64,000 nt of DNA, taken from positions 1-64,000 of the forward strand of contig JAFTGH010000014.1 of assembly GCA_017458005.1 (NCBI GenBank), given 5' to 3'. Shown here piece by piece: positions 6,897 through 15,310 of the stretch (the first letter of the stretch is position 1; each line of letters starts with the position of its first letter). The notes under the pieces are model-generated. The model was not told the DNA's origin, made no database searches, and worked only from the letters and a program-made list of their open reading frames with translations. Position numbers and translations under genes: made by a program. The DNA comes from Prevotella sp. (lineage in GTDB: Bacteria; Bacteroidota; Bacteroidia; Bacteroidales; Bacteroidaceae).

Positions 6897-8888
6897 TTAT
6901 TTCCGATAACGTTTGATGATGCTATAGGCGGTGTAAAGACCTAACTCACCAGCCTTCGAGAGGTCGGTGATACCTGCTTCCTGCTGTTTGTTGGCGATAC
7001 GGGCGAGTCCACGGTTATAGTATGCCTCGGCAAGATGAGCATCGAGGTCAATAGCCTTCGTATAGTCGTCGATGGCATGCTGGTAGTCATTACGCTCCAC
7101 ATACACATTACCTCGGTTGTAATAGAGATAGGCACTCTCATTATAGCGGATTGCCTCCGTAAGATCGGACAGCACATTGGCAGTCTTCATTCTCACATCC
7201 GTACCCTGTGAGGCATTGAAGGCGTTGAGTTTCGACTGACAGGCGGCACGTTGCCAATAGGCAAGTGAGGAGGTTGAGTCAACTTGCAGATAGGTAGACA
7301 GGTCGTCTATAGCAGCCTCGAAGTTCTGGATGACACTATATGCGAGCGCCCGCTTAAACAACAGCATGGCAGCCTGACGGGTGTTCCGCTCACGGTCTAT
7401 CTGGCTCGACAGGGTGTCGATATACGCAAAATACTTCTTCGTGTCTTGCTCGTCGAGTGCGGACTGATTGCTGACGATATGCAAGGGGCGACCTTTCCCC
7501 TGCCCTACATTATAGGCATCAACCTGTTTGTCGAAGGCAATATACTGTTTCACCTGACTCTGCTCCTGCTCATAGGAGAGGATATACATCGGCAAGTAGT
7601 CGAGAGCCACACGACGGTTCTGCACCCTACCCCGATACTCGCTTTGGTATTCGTGCTCCATCTCCTGCTCGTCAGCGACAGCGAGTTGGTTGTATTTCTC
7701 GATATCGAGGTCGCTACGCTTACGCATCTGCTCCTTGGAAAGTCGTGGCTGTCTGCCCAGATAACGCTTGTCCATCTGTGCCTTCAGGATGCGAAACTCA
7801 TCCTGCTCCGCCTGCTTTGTCATGCCAATCCTACGATAGCAGGAGGCACGATGCTGCAAGCCAAACCAGAAATTAGGAAACTCGTCGATAACCTTTGTGT
7901 AGTCGCGGATGGCGCCACGGAGGTTTCCTGTATTCTCCAACAGCAAAGCACGGTTGAAGAGTGCCATCAGGTTATCGGGCTCCAAGTTCAGTACAAAGTC
8001 GAAATCCGTGATGGCACGGTTGTCGTCACCCACCTGAGCACGTAGCAGTCCACGGTTGTAATGTCCCAGGAAGTTGTTCGGGTCGAGGTCGAGCGCCGTA
8101 TCATAGTCTGCCATGGTGCCACGCAGATTGTTCTGATTGAAGCGAGCCAGCGCACGATTGATATAATTGGTGGCCTGTTTGGGTTGCAAATGGATTGCCT
8201 TAGAGAGATATTCCTCGCTCTCTTTCCACTCTTTTCTGGAAAGACTGATGACGGCACGCTGGCTCCATAGGTTGCCGTCATAGGGATCTACCTCCAGACT
8301 CTTGTCGAGGGCGGTGATAGCCTTTGCAGTATCTTGTTGCAGAATATATACCTCTGCCTGCATGGCATAGGCTGGCGCATGTCGGCTCCAACGGGTGATG
8401 ATGGTGTCGAGTTGAAGGAGTGCCGTGTCATAGTCTTTCTGATGGATATGGCAGAGCACCCTATTATGCCAAAGGCTCTGGCTCTCAGGGTCGTAGCGCA
8501 GTGCCTGATTATAGTCTTTGATAGCCTCGCCATACCGCTCCTGACGGATGCGACAGAGTCCACGAAGTTCATAGATCCCCACGACATAGGGGTTGCGCTT
8601 GATGGCCTCCGAGCAGTCTGCCTCGGCACCAGCGAAGTCGTCAAGATAGAACTTTGCCACTCCTCGATAGAACCAAGGCTCATAGAGATATGGTTTGGCA
8701 GATATTGCCTGATTGAAATACTGGATCGAAAGAACGTAGTCCTCGAAATACAGTGCCGACCTACCTATCATCACCAGTCGATCGGTCTTGAACTGGGCAT
8801 GCAAGGGTAAAAAGGTAAGAAGGTAAAAAAGTAAAAGACCTATCAGCCTCTTACCTTCCTGCTTCCAAAAGCAATCCTTCGTAGTCAT
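6897..8888 (-). CDS. Large tetratricopeptide-repeat protein, exported
   Basis: The 663-aa protein has a signal peptide (hydrophobic core about residues 17-29, cleavage likely after LHAQ). TPR units fill about 35-365 and 490-650; repeats such as A..DYNQALRYDP, A..DYDTALDLDPNN and AIDDYTKAIDLDAHLAEAYYNRG are plain. A charged linker (about 370-485) separates the two TPR blocks. TPR arrays scaffold protein-protein contacts; the partner is unknown. It sits directly downstream of def. A 23-bp perfect inverted repeat joins its leader to the signal-peptide coding region (see repeat at 8812-8923). Confidence 0.9.
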   Translation of the reverse strand: MTTKDCFWKQEGKRLIGLLLFYLLTFLPLHAQFKTDRLVMIGRSALYFEDYVLSIQYFNQAISAKPYLYEPWFYRGVAKFYLDDFAGAEADCSEAIKRNPYVVGIYELRGLCRIRQERYGEAIKDYNQALRYDPESQSLWHNRVLCHIHQKDYDTALLQLDTIITRWSRHAPAYAMQAEVYILQQDTAKAITALDKSLEVDPYDGNLWSQRAVISLSRKEWKESEEYLSKAIHLQPKQATNYINRALARFNQNNLRGTMADYDTALDLDPNNFLGHYNRGLLRAQVGDDNRAITDFDFVLNLEPDNLMALFNRALLLENTGNLRGAIRDYTKVIDEFPNFWFGLQHRASCYRRIGMTKQAEQDEFRILKAQMDKRYLGRQPRLSKEQMRKRSDLDIEKYNQLAVADEQEMEHEYQSEYRGRVQNRRVALDYLPMYILSYEQEQSQVKQYIAFDKQVDAYNVGQGKGRPLHIVSNQSALDEQDTKKYFAYIDTLSSQIDRERNTRQAAMLLFKRALAYSVIQNFEAAIDDLSTYLQVDSTSSLAYWQRAACQSKLNAFNASQGTDVRMKTANVLSDLTEAIRYNESAYLYYNRGNVYVERNDYQHAIDDYTKAIDLDAHLAEAYYNRGLARIANKQQEAGITDLSKAGELGLYTAYSIIKRYRK

Positions 8889-8923
8889 CTTTTTACCTTC
8901 TTACTTTTTTACCTTCTTACCTT
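8812..8923. repeat. 23-bp perfect inverted repeat bracketing the TPR gene start codon
   Basis: Positions 8812-8834 are the exact reverse complement of 8901-8923. The right copy lies 12-35 nt upstream of ATG 8888 in the def-TPR junction, the left copy inside the signal-peptide codons. Both are made of GGTAAGAA / GGTAAAAA units, the same short repeat seen at other gene junctions in this window. In mRNA the two arms could form a 23-bp stem with the start codon in its 66-nt loop. Confidence 0.75.
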
Positions 8924-8924
8924 C

Positions 8925-9476
8925 TTACCTTTTTGTCTTATACCCACAGCGGTAGCGTCCTTGAGTGAGTGCGCGCAACTTGCTCTTTATAAGTTGTTTA
9001 CGCAGAGGGGATACACGGTCGACAAAGACTTTTCCCTCCAGATGGTCGAACTCATGCTGCATCACACGGGTAAGATAGCCCTCCACCCACTCGTCGTGTG
9101 GTTTCAAATCGCCATCAAGCCATTGTACACGAATACGGGTAGGACGTGTCACCTTCTCATGGATGGCAGGAAGCGAGAGGCATCCCTCCTCCATCGTCTC
9201 TGTCTCCGTATCATCGTATTCCATGATATGCGGATTGATAAACACCTGGCGGAAACCTTTGTATTCGGGCATATCATCACTAATCACATCCAAGTCGATA
9301 ACCACGACACGGATAGACTTGCCAATCTGGGGGGCGGCAAGACCGATACCCTCACTCTCAGCAAGCGTATCCCACATGTCGGCTATCAACTGTTGCAAGT
9401 CGGGATAGTCGACAGGTATATCCTCGGCGACTTTACGAAGCACGGGATGACCATATATATAAATAGGTAGAACCAT
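8925..9476 (-). CDS. def: Peptide deformylase
   Basis: Removes the N-formyl group from new proteins in the cytoplasm. All three family motifs are present in the 183-aa protein: GIGLAAPQ (43-50), EGCLS (97-101, metal-ligand Cys) and HEFDH (141-145, metal-ligand His pair with catalytic Glu). Length is normal. It lies between ruvX and the TPR gene on the same strand with gaps of 12 and 36 nt, both made of GGTAAAAA-like repeats, so the three are probably one operon. Confidence 0.97.
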   Translation of the reverse strand: MVLPIYIYGHPVLRKVAEDIPVDYPDLQQLIADMWDTLAESEGIGLAAPQIGKSIRVVVIDLDVISDDMPEYKGFRQVFINPHIMEYDDTETETMEEGCLSLPAIHEKVTRPTRIRVQWLDGDLKPHDEWVEGYLTRVMQHEFDHLEGKVFVDRVSPLRKQLIKSKLRALTQGRYRCGYKTKR

Positions 9477-9488
9477 CTTTTTCTTTTT

Positions 9489-9905
9489 TTACCTTTTTAC
9501 CGAGCGCATATAATCTTGCAAGATAATAGTGGCACTGATCTCGTCTACGAGTGCCTTGTCCTGACGTGCCTTCTTCCGCAAGCCTCCTTCAAGCATCGCC
9601 TGATGGGCAAGAACAGAGGTGAAACGCTCATCGTAGAACTCGATGGGAATCTGTGGCATCGCTTTACGCCATCGGTTGACGAACTGCTGCACACGCTGCA
9701 GATTCTCACTGGGCTGTCCGTTGGGCTGTCGAGGCTCGCCTATCACGATGCGCTCCACCTCCTCACGAGCCACGTAAGCCTGCAGATATTCAAAGAGTTC
9801 TGATGTAGAGACAGTCGCCAATCCTCCCGCTATGATCTGGAGAGGATCGGTGACTGCCAAACCTGTACGTTTCTTTCCGTAGTCTATTGATAAGATACGT
9901 GCCAC
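9489..9905 (-). CDS. ruvX: Putative Holliday junction resolvase RuvX/YqgF
   Basis: The 138-aa protein has the RNase H-like fold signature of the YqgF family: SIDYGKKRTGLAVTDP (6-21, catalytic Asp8), IGEPRQ (55-60), DERFTS (92-97) and DEISATIILQ (121-130). YqgF proteins act in pre-16S rRNA 5' maturation and are also called RuvX resolvases. It sits directly upstream of def and downstream of the SPOR lipoprotein on the same strand. Confidence 0.95.
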   Translation of the reverse strand: MARILSIDYGKKRTGLAVTDPLQIIAGGLATVSTSELFEYLQAYVAREEVERIVIGEPRQPNGQPSENLQRVQQFVNRWRKAMPQIPIEFYDERFTSVLAHQAMLEGGLRKKARQDKALVDEISATIILQDYMRSVKR

Positions 9906-9923
9906 GTCAGTGCCTCTCAGCCT

Positions 9924-10433
9924 TTAACGGGCATTATAGAGCAACCATGCTCCAGCATACTTGCTCTGCAAGTCGTTACGACTGGCAGCAGCCTCCTCCT
10001 TGGTGTCGAAAGTAGTAGCGATGACACGATACATGTTACGCTCCTCGTTCTTCACAACCTGAGCATCATATCCTGCATTACGCAACTGCTGCTGCAAACC
10101 AGTGGCATTAGCCTCCAAAGAGAAGGAGCCAACAACCACGCTGAAATTCTTCAGACCATTTCCAGACACCAGTGAGACACGCTCCTGGGTAACCTTGACA
10201 TTATCGGTATTATCCACCACCTGAGTGTTGTTGGCTGCTTTCTCCTCCAAGGGAACTACCACATTGGTCTCAGCCTGCTGAGTCTGTACGACAGGTTGTT
10301 GCTGTTGCTGCTGGATCTCCTCTTGCTGCTTTGCCTTCAGATAGGCCTGCTTATAGGCGCTCTCGCTTGATTTACAACTGGTGAAAACCATTGCTGCACA
10401 TACTCCTGCACATAATACGATGTACTTTTTCAT
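9924..10433 (-). CDS. SPOR-domain lipoprotein
   Basis: The 169-aa protein has a lipoprotein signal (AAMVFTSC, Cys about residue 20), a Gln-rich linker with a run of six Gln (about 41-46), and a C-terminal SPOR domain (about 92-166: FSVVVGSFSLEANATGLQQQL…YRVIATTF). SPOR domains bind denuded peptidoglycan at division sites, so the protein probably acts in the periplasm during cell division. First gene of the run SPOR-ruvX-def-TPR. Confidence 0.9.
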   Translation of the reverse strand: MKKYIVLCAGVCAAMVFTSCKSSESAYKQAYLKAKQQEEIQQQQQQPVVQTQQAETNVVVPLEEKAANNTQVVDNTDNVKVTQERVSLVSGNGLKNFSVVVGSFSLEANATGLQQQLRNAGYDAQVVKNEERNMYRVIATTFDTKEEAAASRNDLQSKYAGAWLLYNAR

Positions 10434-10582
10434 TTTTCTTCTTTATTTTTAATTAGACGTATTTCCTTAAAATCACGTGCGAAATTACAAAATATCGGGC
10501 AAATGGAGAGAAAAAACGTGCATAAAGTTTGTTAAATAAGGAAAATCTAACTGATTTAACAAAAAATGTCTCTCAAATTGCC

Positions 10583-10611
10583 TTTGTTTTCAAAAACTTT
10601 CCATATATTTG
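10583..10611 (+). promoter_or_regulatory. Promoter of the YtxH operon
   Basis: A -7 box TATATTTG (10604-10611) with TTTG at 10583-10586, spacing 17. Expected start about 10618, giving a leader near 40 nt before ATG 10656. The rest of the 220-bp divergent gap is AT-rich with no other feature seen. Confidence 0.5.
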
Positions 10612-10655
10612 CAGATACAATTCGTAAGTATTACTAATTCAAAACAATAACGACT

Positions 10656-10874
10656 ATGAGAAGTTTAGGTTTTTTAGGCGCATTCTTCGGCGGTGCTATT
10701 GCCGGTGCAGTGATTGGTTTGTTGCTCGCTCCTGAAAAGGGAGAGGACACCCGTACGAAAATTACAGATGCTGTGGACGATTTCATGAAGAAGCACAACA
10801 TCAAACTGAGCCGCAAGGAGGTAAGCGACCTCGTTGACGACATCACAGAAGCCGCTCCTGAAGTAGAAGATTAA
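10656..10874 (+). CDS. YtxH-domain small membrane protein
   Basis: The 72-aa protein has one Gly/Ala-rich transmembrane helix (about 5-25, AFFGGAIAGAVIGLLLAP) followed by the YtxH hallmark PEKGEDTRTKI and an amphipathic acidic tail. YtxH proteins (PF12732) are general-stress-associated membrane proteins of unknown activity. It opens a three-gene operon with the holin-like and 95-aa proteins, 5 nt and then 4 nt apart. Confidence 0.85.
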   Translation: MRSLGFLGAFFGGAIAGAVIGLLLAPEKGEDTRTKITDAVDDFMKKHNIKLSRKEVSDLVDDITEAAPEVED

Positions 10875-10879
10875 TCAAG

Positions 10880-11230
10880 ATGCTGTCAAGCGACAAGAAC
10901 GTAGAGACTATAGCGCAACTGGCGGAGATCGTCAAGCACTATCTGGGAATTCAGACAGAGTATCTGAAGTTGGATGTTGTTGACAAGTTAGTCCGCCTGT
11001 TGACGTTTATCGCACTATCAGTTGTGTTTTTGCTCATCATACTGGGAGTGGCGATGTTCTGTTCGTTTGCTATTGCTTTCTGGCTTGCCTCCTACACGGG
11101 GACGGCTGTTGCCTTCCTCGTAGTAGGAGCGCTCCATTTGTTGCTTATCCTCCTTTTCTTTATCAAGCGAAAAGCATGGATAGAAAAGCCCTTGGTTCGT
11201 TTCTTTGCTAACCTCCTTTTAAATAAATAA
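10880..11230 (+). CDS. Phage holin superfamily III-like membrane protein
   Basis: The 116-aa protein has two strong transmembrane helices (about 38-65 and 70-95) and basic flanks. The layout matches the putative Actinobacterial Holin-X / phage holin superfamily III-type proteins often encoded beside YtxH. Nothing else phage-like is nearby, so this is a chromosomal membrane gene, not a lysis gene. Confidence 0.7.
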   Translation: MLSSDKNVETIAQLAEIVKHYLGIQTEYLKLDVVDKLVRLLTFIALSVVFLLIILGVAMFCSFAIAFWLASYTGTAVAFLVVGALHLLLILLFFIKRKAWIEKPLVRFFANLLLNK

Positions 11231-11234
11231 TGTG

Positions 11235-11519
11235 ATGAAGTTGCCAGTACAAGATCCCAAGACCAATAACTTTCAGTCGCTTGAAGATATTCAGGCGAGG
11301 AAGGACGAGTTGTTAGAGCAACTTCAAACAGACAACGACCATTTTGGTACCAAGTGGAATCAGTTGTTCGTTTCTAAGGAGGACAACTCCAAGACTGCGT
11401 TTATTGGAGGACTACTTGTCAACAGCATTACTGTCATCGACTTTATTCTGACAGCAAGGAAACTCTATAAGAACTATGGTTCTATCTTTGGCTTGGGAAA
11501 GAGGAAAAAGAAAAAATAG
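11235..11519 (+). CDS. Hypothetical 94-aa protein of the YtxH operon
   Basis: Not assigned to a family. The N-terminal half is a charged helix (ARKDELLEQLQ), the middle has a single hydrophobic segment (about residues 54-72, FIGGLLVNSITVIDFILTA) and the C-terminus is a Lys/Arg tail (GKRKKKK), as in a small inner-membrane anchor protein. ATG 11235 is chosen over the GTG at 11232. It follows the holin-like gene by 4 nt, so it is co-translated with the YtxH operon. Confidence 0.75.
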   Translation: MKLPVQDPKTNNFQSLEDIQARKDELLEQLQTDNDHFGTKWNQLFVSKEDNSKTAFIGGLLVNSITVIDFILTARKLYKNYGSIFGLGKRKKKK

Positions 11520-11522
11520 CCC

Positions 11523-12284
11523 CTATCCTATCTCTATGATTTGCCCGTCGTATGCCATCTGAATATCAGAGGGCAAGGATGCGTTGACCTCCTCATGGCG
11601 ACCGATGTCATGACTGGAATGGATCAGCCACGTCTGACGTGCTCCTACCTTACGAGCAAAGGCAACAGCCTCGTCGAGGGTCTGATGAGAATGATGGGGT
11701 TTCTGACGAAGGGCATTGACCACAAGCGTGTCAACATCTCTCAAATAGTCCAGTTCTCCCTCGTCAATGGTTTTCATATCCGTGATATAGGCAAGTGCGC
11801 CTATCCTATATCCCAGGATGGGCAGGTCGTGGTGCATCACCTCTATCGGCATGATATCCAAATCACCGATATGTAATGGCTCATGTTTATGAATCTCATG
11901 GAGTTGGATGGCAGGAACACCAGGATAGCGATGCTCCGCAAAGCAATATGGCAACATCTGCAGTAACCCCTGACGGGCGATGGGGTCTGCATAGACATTG
12001 ATCTCGCCAAATTGGCAATAGGGTCGGATATCATCCATACCGCCCATATGGTCATAATGGGCATGTGTTATCAGAATACCATCTATCTTGCGAAACGGTT
12101 GAGGCATGATCTGTTGGCGAAAGTCAGGACCACAGTCTATCAGCACACGTGTAGTCTCCGTCTCTATCAAGGCGGAGCAACGCAATCGCTTGTCGTGCGG
12201 GTCTTCACTACTGCACGTATAGCACTGGCAACCGATGGTCGGTACGCCGCATGACGTTCCTGTTCCTAAGAAGGTGAGTCTCAT
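11523..12284 (-). CDS. MBL-fold metallo-hydrolase (PhnP/YycJ-like)
   Basis: The 253-aa protein begins LTFLGTGTSCGVPTIGC and carries the metal-binding motif HAHYDHMGG (74-82), later His residues (HHDLP, SSHD) and an early Cys cluster (C20, C21, C24) as in PhnP-like phosphodiesterases. Substrate unknown, probably a cyclic phosphodiester or nucleotide. Its ATG overlaps the murB stop by 4 nt (ATGA), so it is translationally coupled to murB. Confidence 0.9.
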   Translation of the reverse strand: MRLTFLGTGTSCGVPTIGCQCYTCSSEDPHDKRLRCSALIETETTRVLIDCGPDFRQQIMPQPFRKIDGILITHAHYDHMGGMDDIRPYCQFGEINVYADPIARQGLLQMLPYCFAEHRYPGVPAIQLHEIHKHEPLHIGDLDIMPIEVMHHDLPILGYRIGALAYITDMKTIDEGELDYLRDVDTLVVNALRQKPHHSHQTLDEAVAFARKVGARQTWLIHSSHDIGRHEEVNASLPSDIQMAYDGQIIEIG

Positions 12285-13285
12285 ATAATATTCACTTCTG
12301 GGTGTATCTCAATGCCGAACTTATCTTTGACATCATGCTGGATTGCCTTGCAGAGGTTGACAATCTCCTGTCCTGTGGCTCCTCCACGGTTCACAAGTAC
12401 TAACGCCTGTTTGTCATGCACTCCAGCACGTCCCATCGACTTGCCTTTCCATCCACACTGGTCTATCATCCACCCTGCGGGAATCTTCTCATGAGTATCA
12501 TCGACGGTATAGTGAGGCATGCCCTCATACGTTTCGGCGAGTTGCTCGTATTTCTCTCTGCTAACGATAGGGTTCATAAAGAAACTACCTGCATTCCCCA
12601 TCACTTGCGGGTCAGGCAACTTGGCGTTTCGGATGTCTATGATCGTCTGTCGCAACTGCTGGGCTGTAGGGACGTTGATACCTTGCCGCTCCAGTTCCGC
12701 GCGGATATTCCCATAGTCTAGATGAGGCTCAAAGGCGGTCTGCATCTGGTAGGTGACATGGGTAATCAGATAACGATTCTTCCACTCATGTTTGAAACGA
12801 CTTTGACGATAGGCATAGGCGCACTCCGCATTCTGGAAGATATGTGTCTCGCCTGTGGCAATCTCCACTGCCTCCACCTCTGTGATCAGGTCTTTCACCT
12901 CCACACCGTATGCACCGATATTCTGGACGGCACTGGCTCCCACGTCGCCAGGTATCAACGACAGGTTCTCGGCTCCATAAAGTTGACAGGAAACAGCATA
13001 AGCCACGACATCGTCCCATACCTCCCCACTGCCACAATACATTCGGGAGCCTATTATCTTGATACCTTTGATGGCGGCATGTACCACGATGCCCTCAAAA
13101 TCCCGAGTCAACAATAGATTACTGCCCCCTCCTATTATAATATAAGGTAAGGATGACTCACGGAGAACTGCTGCCACCTGCTGGGCTTCCTCCACACTGC
13201 CATATTCTAAGAAGCGATGACAGCGAGCCTCTATGCCAAAGGTGTTATGCCGCAATAAACTATAGTCTTTGATATCCTTCATCAT
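12281..13285 (-). CDS. murB: UDP-N-acetylenolpyruvoylglucosamine reductase
   Basis: Catalyses the NADPH/FAD-dependent reduction that yields UDP-MurNAc in peptidoglycan synthesis. FAD-binding motifs are visible: IIGGGSNLLLT, LSLIPGDVGASAVQNIGAYG and the catalytic-Ser region NAGSFFMNP, followed by P..WMIDQCGWKG. Length 334 aa. I place the start at ATG 13285, which overlaps the upstream stop as ATGA; the alternative ATG is 13282, and extension to 13309 would overlap the preceding gene by 28 nt. Confidence 0.95.
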   Translation of the reverse strand: MMKDIKDYSLLRHNTFGIEARCHRFLEYGSVEEAQQVAAVLRESSLPYIIIGGGSNLLLTRDFEGIVVHAAIKGIKIIGSRMYCGSGEVWDDVVAYAVSCQLYGAENLSLIPGDVGASAVQNIGAYGVEVKDLITEVEAVEIATGETHIFQNAECAYAYRQSRFKHEWKNRYLITHVTYQMQTAFEPHLDYGNIRAELERQGINVPTAQQLRQTIIDIRNAKLPDPQVMGNAGSFFMNPIVSREKYEQLAETYEGMPHYTVDDTHEKIPAGWMIDQCGWKGKSMGRAGVHDKQALVLVNRGGATGQEIVNLCKAIQHDVKDKFGIEIHPEVNII

Positions 13286-14124
13286 GTCGCGAGTTTTGTC
13301 AACTTCCACTTACCGCCCTCATGCTTGAAGGACAGTTCTATCTCCATACCGTTGGCAATACCTCGCAACACAAATATCTTACGACCTGTATCCTTCTGGG
13401 GCTCACCATATACGATATTATAAATCATCCCAGATGGCAATTCGGGGGCGAAAGCCTCCCATGTATCTGGAGTGATGACACCCTCCATCTGGGCAAAGTC
13501 GTCATCAGGATCTGGACCTACGAATTTCACCGTCTCAGCCAAGTGCTTCGACTGATATTCCACATCGGAAGAGAAATGCTCGTAGAAGGCAAGGAAAGAG
13601 GCATTGTGTGACTCGCTCAAAGGCATGTGGACCACCTCTTGCAGCATCCATAGCCCATCGACTCTGTCGAAGACAAACTGCTTGACAGTCTTTGCGTCAA
13701 GATAGATTTTCTCCACCACAGCATGATTGATAGAGGTGCTTTCCTGTACACGCTCCATCTCCTCCTCGCTGTCGAACAGTAGCGTATAGAAGTCTTGGTT
13801 CATGAAAAAGTGCTCCATCTGCCATTGTCCGTTCTTTATATAACTGACCTCTTCGCCACGCAACACTTTCAAAGGAAACTTGATTCGCGAGGACTGTAAC
13901 TTCTTGTTTGCCGCAAAGTTAAAGACAAAATCGTCAAAGAGTTCGTCTGCGGCTTTGGGCATGGGCGTATCCTCGGCAATCTCCTCTTCTAATGACGTAG
14001 CCATCGTATCAGTGGTCTGCGTCGAATCAACGGCACCCATTACGTCATTGCCACCACTCTTCTGCCCTTGACAAGCGGAAAACAGCAGTCCCACAACTGA
14101 AAAGACAAACAAATAACGTTTCAT
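13282..14124 (-). CDS. DUF4348 lipoprotein
   Basis: The 280-aa protein has a lipoprotein signal (VVGLLFSAC, Cys about 18), a Ser/Thr/Asp/Glu-rich linker, and then a domain recognised as DUF4348 (from about residue 60: LFDDFVFNFAANKKLQSSRIKFPL…). This family is confined largely to Bacteroidetes and its role is unknown. The gene is coupled to murB through an ATGA overlap and is divergent from pheS. Confidence 0.82.
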   Translation of the reverse strand: MKRYLFVFSVVGLLFSACQGQKSGGNDVMGAVDSTQTTDTMATSLEEEIAEDTPMPKAADELFDDFVFNFAANKKLQSSRIKFPLKVLRGEEVSYIKNGQWQMEHFFMNQDFYTLLFDSEEEMERVQESTSINHAVVEKIYLDAKTVKQFVFDRVDGLWMLQEVVHMPLSESHNASFLAFYEHFSSDVEYQSKHLAETVKFVGPDPDDDFAQMEGVITPDTWEAFAPELPSGMIYNIVYGEPQKDTGRKIFVLRGIANGMEIELSFKHEGGKWKLTKLAT

Positions 14125-14163
14125 CTTTGACTATGCAATAATACGCTACTCTCAAATTTGATG

Positions 14164-14223
14164 CAAAATTACAAAATATTTGAGAACTAACAATTGATAA
14201 TTGATAATTATTTTGTAATTTTG
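14164..14223. promoter_or_regulatory. Divergent promoters of the DUF4348 lipoprotein and pheS
   Basis: Minus-strand TAATTTTG at 14164-14171 faces the lipoprotein gene and plus-strand TAATTTTG at 14216-14223 faces pheS. Both have ATTG at about the -33 position, sharing the CAATTG at 14191-14196. The region between holds two copies of TTGATAA. Confidence 0.45.
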
Positions 14224-14251
14224 CACGCAAATTTTAATATAACGCAAGATT

Positions 14252-15310
14252 ATGATACTTGATAAGATAGACGAACTGCTGAAAGAGGTGCAGAATCTGA
14301 GTGCCCAGAATGCAGAGGAAGTTGAGCAACTGCGACTGAAATACCTGAGCAGGAAAGGTGAGATCACGGCACTGATGAATGACTTCCGTGAGGTGGCTGC
14401 CGACCAGAAAAAGACTGTCGGTATGAAAATCAACGAGTTGAAGACCCTTGCCACAGAGCGTATCAACCAACTGCGTGAGGAATGTCAGACTCAGGAGAAT
14501 GACGGCGAGGCTATCGACCTGACTCGCACTCCCTACCCCATTCAGTTAGGCACTCGCCATCCGTTGACGATTGTCACCAACGAGATTATCGACATCTTCA
14601 GCCGTATAGGATTTGTCCTTGCTGATGGTCCCGAGGTAGAGGATGACCTGCATGTGTTCACAAAGATGAACTTCGCTGCTGACCATCCTGCCCGTGACAT
14701 GCAAGACACCTTCTTTGTCAGTCAGCATCCCAATGATGTCACCAAGAATATCCTGTTGCGCTCACACACCTCCAGTGTGCAGGCTCGTGTCATGGAACAC
14801 ATGCATACGGAAGATGGAAAACTGACAGCGCCTATCCGTGTCATCTGTCCGGGACGTGTCTATCGTAACGAGGCTATCACAGCCCGTGCCCATTGCTTCT
14901 TCCATCAGGTGGAAGGTCTCTATATCGACAAGAACGTGTCATTCACAGACCTCAAGCAAGTGCTGCTCAGTTTTGCCCGTGAGATGTTCGGTGCTGACAC
15001 GAAGATTCGTCTGCGTCCTAGTTACTTCCCCTTCACAGAACCCAGTGCTGAGATGGATATCTCCTGCTTTATCTGTGGTGGTGAGGGATGTGGCTTCTGT
15101 AAACATACTGGCTGGGTTGAGATTCTCGGTTGTGGTATGGTAGATCCTAATGTGCTGGAACAATGTGGCATTGACTCTAAGATATACAGTGGCTATGCCT
15201 TCGGTATGGGCGTGGAGCGTATCACCAACTTGAAATATCAAGTCAGCGACCTCCGTATGTTCTCAGAGAACGATGTCCGTTTCTTGAAAGAATTCGAGGC
15301 AGCAAATTAA
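14252..15310 (+). CDS. pheS: Phenylalanyl-tRNA synthetase alpha subunit
   Basis: The 352-aa protein shows the N-terminal coiled coil, class II motif 2 (CPGRVYRNEAITARAHCFFHQVEG) and motif 3 (YAFGMGVERI), plus the PheS-typical FTEPSAEMDISC and GCGMVDPNVLEQCG. It charges tRNA-Phe together with PheT, which is not in this window. Its stop codon overlaps that of panE by 4 nt, tail-to-tail. Confidence 0.97.
   Translation: MILDKIDELLKEVQNLSAQNAEEVEQLRLKYLSRKGEITALMNDFREVAADQKKTVGMKINELKTLATERINQLREECQTQENDGEAIDLTRTPYPIQLGTRHPLTIVTNEIIDIFSRIGFVLADGPEVEDDLHVFTKMNFAADHPARDMQDTFFVSQHPNDVTKNILLRSHTSSVQARVMEHMHTEDGKLTAPIRVICPGRVYRNEAITARAHCFFHQVEGLYIDKNVSFTDLKQVLLSFAREMFGADTKIRLRPSYFPFTEPSAEMDISCFICGGEGCGFCKHTGWVEILGCGMVDPNVLEQCGIDSKIYSGYAFGMGVERITNLKYQVSDLRMFSENDVRFLKEFEAAN

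Noticed and set aside
7284-8045. Frame of 253 codons antisense to the TPR gene
   Set aside because: A shadow of TPR coding; composition is not protein-like.
8889-8935. TTACCTT repeats considered as a CRISPR or microsatellite array
   Set aside because: Units are 7-8 nt with no spacers; not CRISPR. Kept as short tandem repeats at gene junctions.
10880-11230. Holin-like protein as sign of a prophage
   Set aside because: No phage genes nearby; it sits in a conserved-looking YtxH operon.
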